Positions 52,609-61,969 of a DNA stretch of 64,000 nucleotides are shown here, piece after piece. The notes under the pieces were generated by a model. That model was not told where the DNA came from. It worked only from the letters and a program-made list of their open reading frames with translations, and did not search any database. This stretch comes from Mycobacterium haemophilum DSM 44634 (GTDB lineage: Bacteria; Actinomycetota; Actinomycetes; Mycobacteriales; Mycobacteriaceae): positions 496,001 to 560,000 of the forward strand of contig NZ_CP011883.2 of the NCBI RefSeq assembly GCF_000340435.2, written 5' to 3'. Both the position numbers and the translations under genes were made by a program. Positions within the stretch are counted from its first letter, which is position 1; the number at the start of each line of letters is the position of its first letter.

Positions 52609-52951
52609 GTAGCGTCGATTACTTGCGAGTTGATCGCTGAACGGTGTTCGACGAACAATCGCTCAACGAGGTTAAGATAATCGGCGATTAGTGGCGGTAT
52701 CTCGTCGATTTGTGAGGTATTCGCGGTGTGGTCGGTCACCTCGCTGTGGTCCGGTGATGGTCGGTTGTCGTGATCATCTGCGTGGCCGAGCCCAGTGTCG
52801 CCGGCCACGGCGTGGTGAAGGGTTCGTCGCCTCCTGGTCGGCTCGAATGCGGGACGCCCTACCACCGGGACTTGACATTTCACGCTCTTTTGTGGCTCAT
52901 CGCAGATGAGGGTCTAGAGGAGGTCAGCGCCGTCGGTGTCTGGGTAGGGGG

Positions 52952-53002
52952 CGAGGTCTTCCGACGATGAAGGTTCCTACACCAACCATCCGAAAGACCT
53001 CG
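52952..53002. repeat. Imperfect inverted repeat, 51 bp
   Basis: CGAGGTCTT (52952-52960) and AAGACCTCG (52994-53002) are perfect complements, and bases inside them pair in part. This could be the end of a lost mobile element or a structured RNA; nothing ties it to a known element. Confidence 0.4.
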
Positions 53003-53204
53003 ACGTGCACGGCGCTACCCGTGATGCAGGCTTCGCCTGCGCTGACTTGACCACTTCTGCCGGCTCGATGAGCTCGGCCTTGAGGGGACCGGGCAACGCC
53101 TGGACTTCGCCTCGGGCTCTGCTGGCCTGCCGGCACCACCGATCCTCCTCGCACACAACCTTCCCGCCGGCGATTCCCGATGCTCAGCGAAAAACCCTCA
53201 CCGA

Positions 53205-53223
53205 CCCCGGTTTCAAACCGGGG
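53205..53223. terminator. Compact hairpin downstream of mmpL
   Basis: CCCCGGTTT, one base, AAACCGGGG is a perfect 9-bp stem about 150 bases past the mmpL stop and usable from both strands. There is no U-tract. Confidence 0.5.
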
Positions 53224-53374
53224 TACTAAGCAAAATGTCCAAACTCGGGACAGAAATCCCAGCCCAGCATCGGTATGGGCAGAACCGACATGGGCCAAGA
53301 TCTCTCGCTGCTATTCGGATTGGGCGAGGTTACGGTGGGTCGCGGCGACCGCGACGGACACCGAGCCTGGGCGG

Positions 53375-56257
53375 TCACCTAGTGCTGTAAACCAGGGAAC
53401 GGTCTGGATGGGATTCGACCGGCGCGGCCGGGGTCCGCAGCGGCCGGGAACGCACTCTCATCGGCCACCAGAACCAGCGTCCCAGCAGCGCGGCGATGGA
53501 CGGCGTCATGAACGAGCGCACAATCAACGTGTCGAACAGCAGACCCAGACCGATGGTGGTGCCCACCTGTCCGATCACTCGCAGGTCGCTGACGACCATG
53601 GATGCCATCGTGAACGCAAACACCAGCCCGGCGTTCGTCACGACTTTGCCGGTGCCGCCCATCGAACGGATGATGCCGGTCTTCAATCCGGCATGGATTT
53701 CCTGTTTGAACCGCGACACCAGCAGCAGGTTGTAGTCAGATCCCACCGCCAACAGCACGATGACCGACATCGCGAGCACCAGATAGTGCAATTCGATACC
53801 GAGAATGTGCTGCCAGAGCAACACGGACAGTCCGAAGGACGCGCCCAGTGAAAGTGCGACCGTACCCACGATAACGGCGGCGGCTACAAAGGCTCGGGTA
53901 ATGATCAGCATGATGATGAAAATCAGGCACAGCGACGAAATCCCCGCGATCACAAGATCCCAGTTGGCGCCCTCGTCGATGTCCTTGAAGACGGCCGCCG
54001 TGCCGGCCAAGTAGATCTTGGCGTCCTCTAAGGGGGTTCCCTTGAGCGCCTCCTCGGCTGCCGTGCGTATTGCGTTGATGCTTGCGATGCCCTCGGGGGT
54101 GGCGGGATCTCCCCGATGCAAAATGATGAAGCGAGCCGCGTGTCCGTCCGATGACAGGAACGAGTTCATCGCGCGCTTGAAGTCGGCGTTTTTGAAAACC
54201 TCGGGCGGAAGGTAGAACGAGTCATCGTTTTTGGCCGCGTCGAATGCCTTCCCCATCGCATTGGCGTTGTCGCTCAGCTCGTTCATCTGATCAAAGATCC
54301 CGGACATGGTGCTGTGCATGGTCAGCATCATGGTCCGCATGCTCTCCATGCTTTCGATCATCGGCGGGAACTGTTCCAACATCTGCGGCATCAGCAGATC
54401 CATGTTTTTGATGTCGCCAACCAAAGTGTTCAGTTTCTCGTCGATCTGGTCCACGCCGTCCAGCGCGTCGAATATCGATCTAAACGACCAACAGATCGGG
54501 ACGTCGAAACAATGCTTTTCCCAGTAGAAGTAGCTGCGGATCGGCCGCCAGAAATCATCAAAGTTTGCGAGTTCATCACGCAGTTGATTGGTGATTTGCT
54601 GCATCTCTACGGTGTCGTTGGCCATGCGGTGAGTATTTTCGGCGAGCAGCGTCATCAAGTGGTGCATGCGCCGCATCGTGGCAATCGTTTTGGCCATCTC
54701 GTCGGCCTGTTTTAGCATGTCATTCATCCGGTCTTGCTGATACTTCAAGGTTTGTACTTGGCCGGCGTTTTGCATGCTTATCTGAAACGGTATCGACGTA
54801 TGATCCATTGCCGTCCCGTCGGGTCTGGTTATCGCCTGGACCCGGGAAATTCCTGGAACATGGAAGATTCCTTTGGCCAGCCTGTCCAGGACGAGGAAGT
54901 CGGCCGGATTTCGCATATCATGATCCGACTCGATCATTAAAATCTCGGGTTTCATCCGGGCCTGTGGGAAATGGCGATCCGCGGCGGCAAATCCTTGGTT
55001 GGCGGGAATGAATGTGGGCAGATACGCCCGGTCGTTGTAGTTGGTCTTATATCCCGGCAGGGCCAGCAGGCCGACCATGGCGATGGCGCAAGTGGTGGCG
55101 AGAACGGGCAGCGGCCAGCGCACCACCACGGTGCCGACCCGTCGCCAGCCACGGACCTTGATCAGCCGCTTGGGTTCAAACAGGCCGAAACGGCTGCCGA
55201 CCGTCAGCAGCGCCGGTCCCAGGGTGAGTGCGACCGCCACCGCGATGAGCATCCCCACCGCGCACGGAATGCCCAGGGTTTGGAAATAGGGCATCCGGGC
55301 GAAGCTGAGGCAAAACGTCGCCCCGGCGATGGTCAGCCCAGAGCCCAAGATGACGTGCGAGGTTCCCCGGTACATGGTGTAGAAGGCCGTTTCCTTGTCG
55401 TCGCCGGCCTGGCGGGCCTCCTGGTAGCGCCCGATGATGAAGATCCCGTAGTCGGTGCCGGCCGCGATCGCCAAGGACGTGAGCAGACTCACCGCGAAAG
55501 TGGACAGACCGATGAGCCCGGTATGCCCGAGCAGCGCGACGACTCCCCGCGCCGCCGCCGATTCGATCCCGACCGTGAACAGCAGCAGCACCACGGTGAT
55601 GAACGATCGATAGACAAGCAGCAACATCACTAAAATCACGATCACACTCGTTGCGGTGATCCGGATCATGGATTTGTCGCCGCTATGGTGCATATCGGCA
55701 ATCAAGGCCGACGCCCCGGTGACCCAGGCCGTTATCCCGGGCGGTGCAGGTGTTTGCGCGACGATTTTGCGGACCGCGTCGATGGATTCTTGAGCCAGTG
55801 GCTCACCTTGGTTACCCGCGAGACTCAATTGGACGTAGGCGGCCTTACCGTCATTGCTTTGAGCGCCAGCCGCGGTGAGTGGATCCCCCCAAAAGTCTTG
55901 GACGCTTTGCACGTGCTTATCGGCCCGCAACTTACGAATCAGGGTGTCGTAAAACCGGTGAGCATCGTCGCCAAGCGGCCTATCGCCTTCCAGGACGATC
56001 ATGATTACGCTGTCGGAGTTTCCTTCGTTGAAGGCCTGGCCCATCTTCTTCATCGCGATGTACGACGGCGCGTCCTTAGGGCTCAGCGACACTGAACGCT
56101 CTTGCCCGACGTCTTCTAGTGATGGGACGAAGACACTAACGGCGACGACAATGGCCAGCCAGGCCAAGATGATCGGTACCGCAAGCCGGTGGATCATCCT
56201 GGCGACGAACGGTCGCTCGGTGTGGGTGTCAAGGTCGTTCGCGTATTTGGTCGTCAC
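53375..56257 (-). CDS. mmpL4: MmpL4-type RND transporter
   Basis: A 960-residue RND lipid/siderophore transporter with the usual twelve membrane segments, two external domains and a coiled-coil stretch in the second domain (MNDMLKQADEMAKTIATMRR). GTDYGIFIIGRYQEAR and VGSDYNLLLVSRFKQE hold the Asp-Tyr pairs of the proton relay. In M. tuberculosis MmpL4 exports mycobactin and carboxymycobactin with MmpS4. The GTG start at 56257 overlaps the mmpS TGA. Assignment to the mmpL4 orthologue rests on order with mmpS4, tetR and Rv0455c. Confidence 0.92.
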   Translation of the reverse strand: MTTKYANDLDTHTERPFVARMIHRLAVPIILAWLAIVVAVSVFVPSLEDVGQERSVSLSPKDAPSYIAMKKMGQAFNEGNSDSVIMIVLEGDRPLGDDAHRFYDTLIRKLRADKHVQSVQDFWGDPLTAAGAQSNDGKAAYVQLSLAGNQGEPLAQESIDAVRKIVAQTPAPPGITAWVTGASALIADMHHSGDKSMIRITATSVIVILVMLLLVYRSFITVVLLLFTVGIESAAARGVVALLGHTGLIGLSTFAVSLLTSLAIAAGTDYGIFIIGRYQEARQAGDDKETAFYTMYRGTSHVILGSGLTIAGATFCLSFARMPYFQTLGIPCAVGMLIAVAVALTLGPALLTVGSRFGLFEPKRLIKVRGWRRVGTVVVRWPLPVLATTCAIAMVGLLALPGYKTNYNDRAYLPTFIPANQGFAAADRHFPQARMKPEILMIESDHDMRNPADFLVLDRLAKGIFHVPGISRVQAITRPDGTAMDHTSIPFQISMQNAGQVQTLKYQQDRMNDMLKQADEMAKTIATMRRMHHLMTLLAENTHRMANDTVEMQQITNQLRDELANFDDFWRPIRSYFYWEKHCFDVPICWSFRSIFDALDGVDQIDEKLNTLVGDIKNMDLLMPQMLEQFPPMIESMESMRTMMLTMHSTMSGIFDQMNELSDNANAMGKAFDAAKNDDSFYLPPEVFKNADFKRAMNSFLSSDGHAARFIILHRGDPATPEGIASINAIRTAAEEALKGTPLEDAKIYLAGTAAVFKDIDEGANWDLVIAGISSLCLIFIIMLIITRAFVAAAVIVGTVALSLGASFGLSVLLWQHILGIELHYLVLAMSVIVLLAVGSDYNLLLVSRFKQEIHAGLKTGIIRSMGGTGKVVTNAGLVFAFTMASMVVSDLRVIGQVGTTIGLGLLFDTLIVRSFMTPSIAALLGRWFWWPMRVRSRPLRTPAAPVESHPDRSLVYSTR

Positions 56258-56718
56258 GCGGACTTCACCAGGCAGTAGGTGTAGGCGTTGACCTCATTGG
56301 AAACTCTCTCGGCTTTGACCACGCCGTCCACCGTGATTCGGCAGCCGATACTATCGGTATTGCCCTGCGCCACAAGGTTTCCCATCACTGCGGCCAAGGT
56401 TGTGGTCATATGTAGCGACCATGGCAATTGTGCCCCATCGACTCGCTGAGGGTCGGAGTTGACGTCGAAATAGCTGATATCTGCGACCGTTCCGGGTGGG
56501 CCGAAGACCTCGTAAACAATCTCCTTGGGGTTGAACGGCTTGCTGCTTCCCAGGTTGCTGTCTGCGTACGACTCGCGTTTCTCGGAGGCGAAAAAACCGT
56601 GGACGCGGTACACAACGAATCCGCCGACGACGAGTACCACCAGGACGACAAGTGGAATCCAAATCCGTGACAACAGCTTGAAAATTGGAATCCCCTTACC
56701 CTGTTGGCATTTGGACAT
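56254..56718 (-). CDS. mmpS4: MmpS4-type accessory membrane protein
   Basis: A 154-residue MmpS protein with one N-terminal membrane anchor (IWIPLVVLVVLVVGGFVVY) and an external beta-rich domain: KPFNPKEIVYEVFGPPGTVA, PWSLHMTTTLAAVMGNLVAQ and the Cys pair in IGCRITVDG and YTYCLVKSA. It is needed with MmpL for siderophore export. The ATG at 56718 is used; the first 15 residues have no counterpart in the 140-residue M. tuberculosis protein, so a later start near the anchor is possible. Confidence 0.9.
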   Translation of the reverse strand: MSKCQQGKGIPIFKLLSRIWIPLVVLVVLVVGGFVVYRVHGFFASEKRESYADSNLGSSKPFNPKEIVYEVFGPPGTVADISYFDVNSDPQRVDGAQLPWSLHMTTTLAAVMGNLVAQGNTDSIGCRITVDGVVKAERVSNEVNAYTYCLVKSA

Positions 56719-56913
56719 CGCCGGCCCGTTGTCTGCTCGATCAAGTTCAACTTCAGATCGTCGCGCCGGACCGCCCGCACCACAATCCCAGACCGCCGCA
56801 GCTCTGCGGTGGTCGGCCCGAGCAGGAGGCGCTTTGGCCGGAGTGCAACCAAGCCTTGCCAAAGTAAATCACGGGGCCGGCTGTTGCCTCCTTCCTGTCG
56901 CGCTCCTGGAGTG

Positions 56914-57002
56914 TAACGCATATCACGTGCGTAACGGCAAGCTACTGTGTGCCGCTGACAAATCACGCCCCGTGCGTTATGCAAATCACGTACTGTGCGT
57001 TA
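56914..57002. promoter_or_regulatory. Repeated TGCGTTA operator cluster between mmpS4 and tetR
   Basis: The intergenic region holds TAACGCA-tatcacg-TGCGTAA (56914-56934, an inverted repeat with one mismatch) and two direct TGCGTTA copies at 56973-56979 and 56996-57002, with AATCACG repeated between them. This spacing suggests several bound repressor dimers, presumably the adjacent TetR protein, controlling both divergent transcripts. Confidence 0.55.
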
Positions 57003-57012
57003 TCCTCGGGCG

Positions 57013-57681
57013 GTGGCGCAACTTACGTTCCAGCGCGCCCGCACCGAGGAAAACAAGCGTCAACGGGCGGCCGCGCTGGTGGAAGCCGCACGCTCACTGG
57101 CGCTCGAGACCGGTGTGGCGTCGGTGACGCTGACCGCTGTCGCCGGCCGCGCCGGAATTCACTACTCCGCGGTGCGCCGCTACTTCACCTCCCATAAAGA
57201 GGTCCTGCTGCACCTCGCCGCTGAGGGTTGGGTGCGGTGGTCGAACACGGTGTGTGAAAAGTTGGCGGAACCCGGTCCGATGTCGCCATTGCGGGTCGCT
57301 GAGACGTTGGCCAACGGGCTGGCCGCCGACCCGCTGTTCTGCGATCTGCTCGCCAATCTGCATCTGCATCTTGAGCACGAAGTGGACGTCGCGAGGGTCG
57401 TCGAGGTCAAGCGGACCAGTACCGCTGCTGTGATCGCCCTGGCGGACGCAATCCAGCACGCGTTGCCCGCGCTCGGGCGTTCGGGCGCATTCGACATCCT
57501 GCTGGCCGCCTACTCTTTGGCGGCTACCGTGTGGCAGATCGCAAACCCCCCGGAGCGGCTCACCGACGCCTACGCCGAGGAACCGGAGGTTCTCCCACCT
57601 GAGTGGAACCTTGACTTTGCCGCCGCGCTGACTCGACTGCTTACCGCCACCTGCATCGGCCTCATCTCCGGATCGCAGTGA
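57013..57681 (+). CDS. TetR-family regulator (Rv0452 homologue)
   Basis: A 222-residue TetR regulator: TEENKRQRAAALVEAARSLA, helix-turn-helix VTLTAVAGRAGIHYSAVRRY, then an all-helical ligand domain with DLLANLHLHLEHEVDVARVV. The GTG at 57013 (VAQLTFQRAR) is preferred because the GTG at 56995 lies inside the operator repeats and a TACTGT -10-like box. Divergent from mmpS4, it is the likely local repressor of siderophore or lipid export genes. Confidence 0.88.
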   Translation: MAQLTFQRARTEENKRQRAAALVEAARSLALETGVASVTLTAVAGRAGIHYSAVRRYFTSHKEVLLHLAAEGWVRWSNTVCEKLAEPGPMSPLRVAETLANGLAADPLFCDLLANLHLHLEHEVDVARVVEVKRTSTAAVIALADAIQHALPALGRSGAFDILLAAYSLAATVWQIANPPERLTDAYAEEPEVLPPEWNLDFAAALTRLLTATCIGLISGSQ

Positions 57682-57956
57682 ACAGAGACAGGGGCTGTGC
57701 TGTGGCGGAGCGCATGACGTTGAGCACCAGTGCTTTGCGTGACGGCGGTCGAGACGCGGCCACGCCGCGCGCTGTCCCGCTGCTGCAGCTAACATACTTA
57801 GCACAACAAAGCATTCGGCGGGACGGCCAGGTGGGAAGGCGTTTTCGCGGGCTCTCAGAGCTGGGCCAGGAACAGTTTCGGTCGACGCTAATACAGGGGC
57901 GAGCGGTGGTTAACGCGGTCGAACGGACGGTGGGGCGTCCGATGAGCGGAAGGTGA
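57678..57956 (+). CDS. Possible 92-residue protein between tetR and mmpS
   Basis: The GTG at 57678 overlaps the tetR TGA (GTGA) and the frame ends four bases before the next mmpS start, so it fills the gap exactly. The product is polar and Arg-rich (MTLSTSALRDGGRDAATPRA; LGQEQFRSTLIQGRAVVNAV) with no known family. The tight packing supports a gene; the lack of recognisable features does not. Confidence 0.35.
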   Translation: MNRDRGCAVAERMTLSTSALRDGGRDAATPRAVPLLQLTYLAQQSIRRDGQVGRRFRGLSELGQEQFRSTLIQGRAVVNAVERTVGRPMSGR

Positions 57957-57960
57957 TTGG

Positions 57961-58407
57961 ATGGTGAAGATTCCGGTTGCCGCCGCGGTGCGAAAAGTGT
58001 GGATCGTGATCGTGATTGCGATCGTGGTTGCGGTAGCGGGGTTCTGCGTTTATCGGCTCCGCAGCTTCTTCGGCGCCTCCGACAACCGGGCGGTTAACAG
58101 CGGCATTTCCGATGACATCAAGCCGTTTAACCCCAAGCATGTGGTCTACCAGGTTTATGGCCCCGCCGGGACGGTGGCCAACATCAATTATCTGGACGTC
58201 GACGCCCAGCCGCAGCGGGTAAGTGACGCGCCCCTGCCCTGGACGCTCTCGGTCACCACGACACTTCCGTCGGTGAGCGTCAACGTTGTGGCGCAGGGTG
58301 ATAGCGACCAGATCGGCTGCCGGATCATCGTGAACGATGTGGTCAAAGACGAAAGGTCGACGAGCGGCGTGAATGCTCAAACCTTCTGCATAGTGAAATC
58401 CGCATGA
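57961..58407 (+). CDS. Second MmpS protein
   Basis: A 148-residue MmpS paralogue of the protein at 56254-56718: anchor VWIVIVIAIVVAVAGFCVYR, then KPFNPKHVVYQVYGPAGTVA, PWTLSVTTTLPSVSVNVVAQ, GCRIIVNDVV and FCIVKSA. It overlaps the following mmpL by ATGA, so the pair is made together. Whether it corresponds to MmpS5 or is an extra MmpS4-like copy cannot be settled by eye. Confidence 0.9.
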   Translation: MVKIPVAAAVRKVWIVIVIAIVVAVAGFCVYRLRSFFGASDNRAVNSGISDDIKPFNPKHVVYQVYGPAGTVANINYLDVDAQPQRVSDAPLPWTLSVTTTLPSVSVNVVAQGDSDQIGCRIIVNDVVKDERSTSGVNAQTFCIVKSA

Positions 58408-61340
58408 CCGATCATCCGGCCAAACAGCTTCCGCAGATGCCGGTTTTTGCACGGATGGTGCACAAGCTCGCGGTGCCGATCGTCCTGTTCTGGATAGGAC
58501 TTGTCGTCGTCCTCAGCGTCTTTGTCCCATCGCTGGACGTCGTCGGAAAAGAACACACGGTGTCAATGAGCCCCAACGATGCGCCGTCCATGCAGGCGAT
58601 GAAGCGGGCCGGCCAAGTGTTCAACGAGTTCAACACCGACAGCACGATCATGATCGTCCTGGAAGGCGATAAACCGCTTGGCGATGACGCCCACCACTAT
58701 TACGACGGGCTGATCCGGAAGCTCTTGGCGGATAAGAAGCACGTGCAGCATGTCCAGGACTTTTGGGGGGACCCGCTGACGGCGGCCGGGTCGCAAAGCT
58801 CGGACGGCAAGGCGGCCTATGTGCAGGTGTATTTGGCCGGTAACCAGGGCGAGAGTTTAGCCAACGAGTCCGTCGAGGCGGTCCAACATGTCGTGGACGG
58901 CTCACCGGCGCCGCCGGGCGTCAAGGCCTACGTGACCGGCGCTGCGGCGCTGACTGCCGATCAGTCGACGGCGGGTGAGAAGGGGGTCCAACGGGTCACG
59001 ATGATCACCTTCCTGGTGATCATCGTGATGTTGCTTTTTGTCTACCGTTCCATTGTTCAGGTGATCTTGACCCTCGTGATGGTGGGGATTGAGCTCATGG
59101 CGGCCCGGCAAGTTGTCGCTTTCCTGGCTTATAACAACATCATTGGACTATCAACCTTCGCGGTTAATCTGCTCGTACTGATGGCCATCGCGGCGGGAAC
59201 GGACTATGCGATATTCGTCCTTGGGCGATATCAAGAGGCACGCACTCGCGGTGAGGACCGGGAAAAAGCCTTCTACACCATGTTCCATGGAACCGCGCAC
59301 GTTGTCATTGGCTCGGGTCTGACCATCGCCGGTGCGATGTATTGCCTCAGCTTCACCCGGTTGCCCTATTTCCAGACGCTCGGCGTGCCCTGCGCCGTGG
59401 GAATGCTGGTTGCCGTGATCGCCGCGATCACGCTGGGTCCGGCTGTCCTGACTATCGGCAGTTTCTTCCATCTATTCGATCCCAAACGGAAGATGAGGAC
59501 CCGCGGATGGCGACGGGTGGGCACCGCCATCGTCCGTTGGCCTGGGCCGGTTCTGGCTGTGTCGGTCGCGATTGCTCTTATCGGGTTGCTCGCCTTGCCC
59601 GGCTACAAGACCAATTACGACGGTCGCAGGTATTTGCCTGCCAGCACCAAGGCGAACATCGGATATGCCGCCGCGGACCGGCACTTTTCCCAGGCCCGGA
59701 TGAATCCGGAATTGCTCATGATCGAGACCGACCACGATATGCGTAATCCGGCCAATATGCTGGTGCTGGACCGGATCGCCAGGGGTGTTTTCCATATCCC
59801 CGGTGTGGCGCGTGTCCAGGCGATAACCAGACCGCTGGGAACGCCGATCGAGCATACGTCCATACCGTTTCAGATCAGCATGCAAAACACGACGCAGGTC
59901 GAGAACCAGCAGTATCTACATGAGCGCATGGCGGACATGCTTAAACAGGCCGACGCGATGCAGCAGTCTATTGACACGATGCAGCGCATGTATGACATCA
60001 CATCGAAGATCGCCGCGACCACCCACCACATGGACAGTCTTACCCATGAAATGGTCGCCGTTACCAGCGAATTGCGCGATCACATCGCTGATTTCGATGA
60101 TTTCTGGCGTCCGATTCGTAGCTACTTCTACTGGGAAAGGCATTGCTTCGACGTTCCGCTCTGTTGGTCGTTGCGATCGATATTCGACGCCCTAGATGGA
60201 TTGGATCAGATCACCGAAAAGTTCGTGGCTCTCACCGGCGACATAGACGAGCTGGATCGGTTAATGCCGCAGATGCTCGCCCAAATGCCGCCGATGATCG
60301 CGACCATGACGACGATGAAGACCATGATGCTGACGATGCACAGCTCGATGTCGTCCTTGTATGACCAGATGGACGTGATGAGCCAAAATTCAACGGCGAT
60401 GGGCAAGGCTTTCGACGCCGCCCGCAACGACGACTCCTTCTATATCCCGCCGGAGGTCTTCGACAACCCCGATTTCAAGCGCGGCCTGAAGATGTTTCTC
60501 TCGCCGGACGGGCACGCGGCCCGCTTCATCATTTCCCATGAAGGGGATCCCGCTACCCCCGAAGGCATTTCGCACGTCGATCCGATCAAGAGCGCGGCGA
60601 AGGAAGCCATCAAAGGGACACCGCTGGAGGGCGCCAAAATTTACCTTGCCGGCACTGCCTCGGTATACAAGGACATGCGCGATGGGTCCAAGTACGACCT
60701 GCTAATCGCGGGAATAGCTGCGGCCAGCCTCATCTTGATCATCATGTTGATCATTACCCGAAGCCTGGTGGCCGCGATCACCATTGTGGGAACTGTGCTG
60801 CTTTCGTTGGGTGCGTCTTTTGGACTGTCCGTCCTCGTCTGGCAGGACATTATCGGCTTCGAATTGCACTGGATGGTGCTTGCGATGTCCGTCATCCTGC
60901 TCTTAGCGGTGGGATCGGACTACAACCTGCTGCTAGTTTCCCGCTTTAAAGAGGAAATCCATGCCGGATTGAAGACCGGAATTGTTCGCTCGATGGCCGG
61001 CACCGGGGCTGTGGTGACGTCCGCGGGTCTGGTGTTCGCCGCCACCATGGCGTCGTTCATCTTCAGCGATTTGAAGGTCATCGGGCAGGTTGGTACCACC
61101 ATCGGCCTGGGTCTTTTGTTCGACACACTGATCGTGCGCTCGTTCATGATGCCCTCGATCGCCGCCCTGCTGGGACGTTGGTTCTGGTGGCCGCAGCAGG
61201 TCCGCACTCGGCCAGCGAGTCAACTGCTCCGACCGTACGGACCCCGTCCGGTGGTTCGTGCACTGCTGCTGCCCAGGGATGGGAAAGCGGCCGACGCCGC
61301 AGACACCGATCGGTTCTCGGTAACCACACCGCACTACTGA
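58404..61340 (+). CDS. Second MmpL RND transporter
   Basis: A 978-residue MmpL transporter that closely resembles the one at 53375-56257 along its whole length (DAPSMQAMKRAGQVFNEFNT, GTDYAIFVLGRYQEAR, DFDDFWRPIRSYFYWERHCF and VGSDYNLLLVSRFKEE). The proton-relay Asp-Tyr pairs are intact. It forms an inverted arrangement with the other mmpS-mmpL pair about the tetR gene, pointing to a local duplication and inversion or to a two-exporter cassette. The C-terminus is longer and Arg/Pro-rich. Confidence 0.93.
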   Translation: MTDHPAKQLPQMPVFARMVHKLAVPIVLFWIGLVVVLSVFVPSLDVVGKEHTVSMSPNDAPSMQAMKRAGQVFNEFNTDSTIMIVLEGDKPLGDDAHHYYDGLIRKLLADKKHVQHVQDFWGDPLTAAGSQSSDGKAAYVQVYLAGNQGESLANESVEAVQHVVDGSPAPPGVKAYVTGAAALTADQSTAGEKGVQRVTMITFLVIIVMLLFVYRSIVQVILTLVMVGIELMAARQVVAFLAYNNIIGLSTFAVNLLVLMAIAAGTDYAIFVLGRYQEARTRGEDREKAFYTMFHGTAHVVIGSGLTIAGAMYCLSFTRLPYFQTLGVPCAVGMLVAVIAAITLGPAVLTIGSFFHLFDPKRKMRTRGWRRVGTAIVRWPGPVLAVSVAIALIGLLALPGYKTNYDGRRYLPASTKANIGYAAADRHFSQARMNPELLMIETDHDMRNPANMLVLDRIARGVFHIPGVARVQAITRPLGTPIEHTSIPFQISMQNTTQVENQQYLHERMADMLKQADAMQQSIDTMQRMYDITSKIAATTHHMDSLTHEMVAVTSELRDHIADFDDFWRPIRSYFYWERHCFDVPLCWSLRSIFDALDGLDQITEKFVALTGDIDELDRLMPQMLAQMPPMIATMTTMKTMMLTMHSSMSSLYDQMDVMSQNSTAMGKAFDAARNDDSFYIPPEVFDNPDFKRGLKMFLSPDGHAARFIISHEGDPATPEGISHVDPIKSAAKEAIKGTPLEGAKIYLAGTASVYKDMRDGSKYDLLIAGIAAASLILIIMLIITRSLVAAITIVGTVLLSLGASFGLSVLVWQDIIGFELHWMVLAMSVILLLAVGSDYNLLLVSRFKEEIHAGLKTGIVRSMAGTGAVVTSAGLVFAATMASFIFSDLKVIGQVGTTIGLGLLFDTLIVRSFMMPSIAALLGRWFWWPQQVRTRPASQLLRPYGPRPVVRALLLPRDGKAADAADTDRFSVTTPHY

Positions 61341-61364
61341 CGGCGAGTGCGGCTAACAATCATG

Positions 61365-61694
61365 TCAGCTGGTCAACCGCACGGTGTTGCGGATGATGTC
61401 GCTCAGCTCGTGCAGCGGCGCCCCGCACGTCAGACAGTATGCGCCCGGGTGGCGAGTCAGTTTGCTGACCTGCCGCAGCACGTCGAGCCGCAGGCTGCGC
61501 ACGCAGCCGATGCACAAGATGTCGACGATGTTTCCGCCCGGGTCCAGGTTCGGATTGCTGCATTCATCTACGGCGTGTCGGTGCACGATATGGGTGGCCG
61601 GGTGGGTGCAGCCCACTTCGGATTGGCAGGTGAACTGATGCCAATCGAGGGACGCAAGCGTGTCGGGGATCTCGTTACCAGGTGCTTGGCTCAT
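61365..61694 (-). CDS. Cysteine-rich small protein, 109 residues
   Basis: The ATG at 61694 gives MSQAPGNEIPDTLASLDWHQ. Three Cys groups (FTCQSEVGCTHPATHIVHRH; ILCIGCVRSL; YCLTCGAPLHEL) suggest one or two zinc-ribbon-like sites. No family is named with confidence. It converges on the second mmpL (24-base gap) and lies downstream of the Rv0455c homologue on the same strand. Confidence 0.65.
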   Translation of the reverse strand: MSQAPGNEIPDTLASLDWHQFTCQSEVGCTHPATHIVHRHAVDECSNPNLDPGGNIVDILCIGCVRSLRLDVLRQVSKLTRHPGAYCLTCGAPLHELSDIIRNTVRLTS

Positions 61695-61969
61695 GCGACG
61701 AACTTTGTCTCGCCCGCATCGAGATGCGTCAGCGCGGAGCCGGTCGTGATTCCATAACCGATGACTGTGATGAGCATGATCTAAGTCCTGGTGGTGAGCA
61801 GTTCGGCAAGCGGACCATGGCGTGATAAACGCCACTTTTCCCTGCTGGCCTGGCGGGCGCAATCCGCCGAATGGCTTATAAAGGGATGATTGCGTTGTCC
61901 TCCAATTGGGGGACAAGACGGATCGGTCCGACTCGGCGGGCGCAGCGCGAAGTCGCGACTAGCACAGGG

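Larger units (their letters stand above)
52609..53374. other. Gene-poor region with hairpins
   Basis: No gene is supported. The stretch contains an inverted repeat at 52952-53002 and a strong hairpin at 53205-53223. The ORF-like text on both strands is Arg/Ser-rich and lacks family features. It looks like a junction left by past insertions between the PPE-PE gene and the mmpL gene. Confidence 0.5.

Noticed and set aside
61817..61833. Small hairpin TGGCGT-gataa-ACGCCA followed by CTTTTCC as terminator of the second mmpL
   Set aside because: It lies nearly 500 bases past the mmpL stop with an oppositely oriented gene between, so it is not a convincing terminator for that gene.
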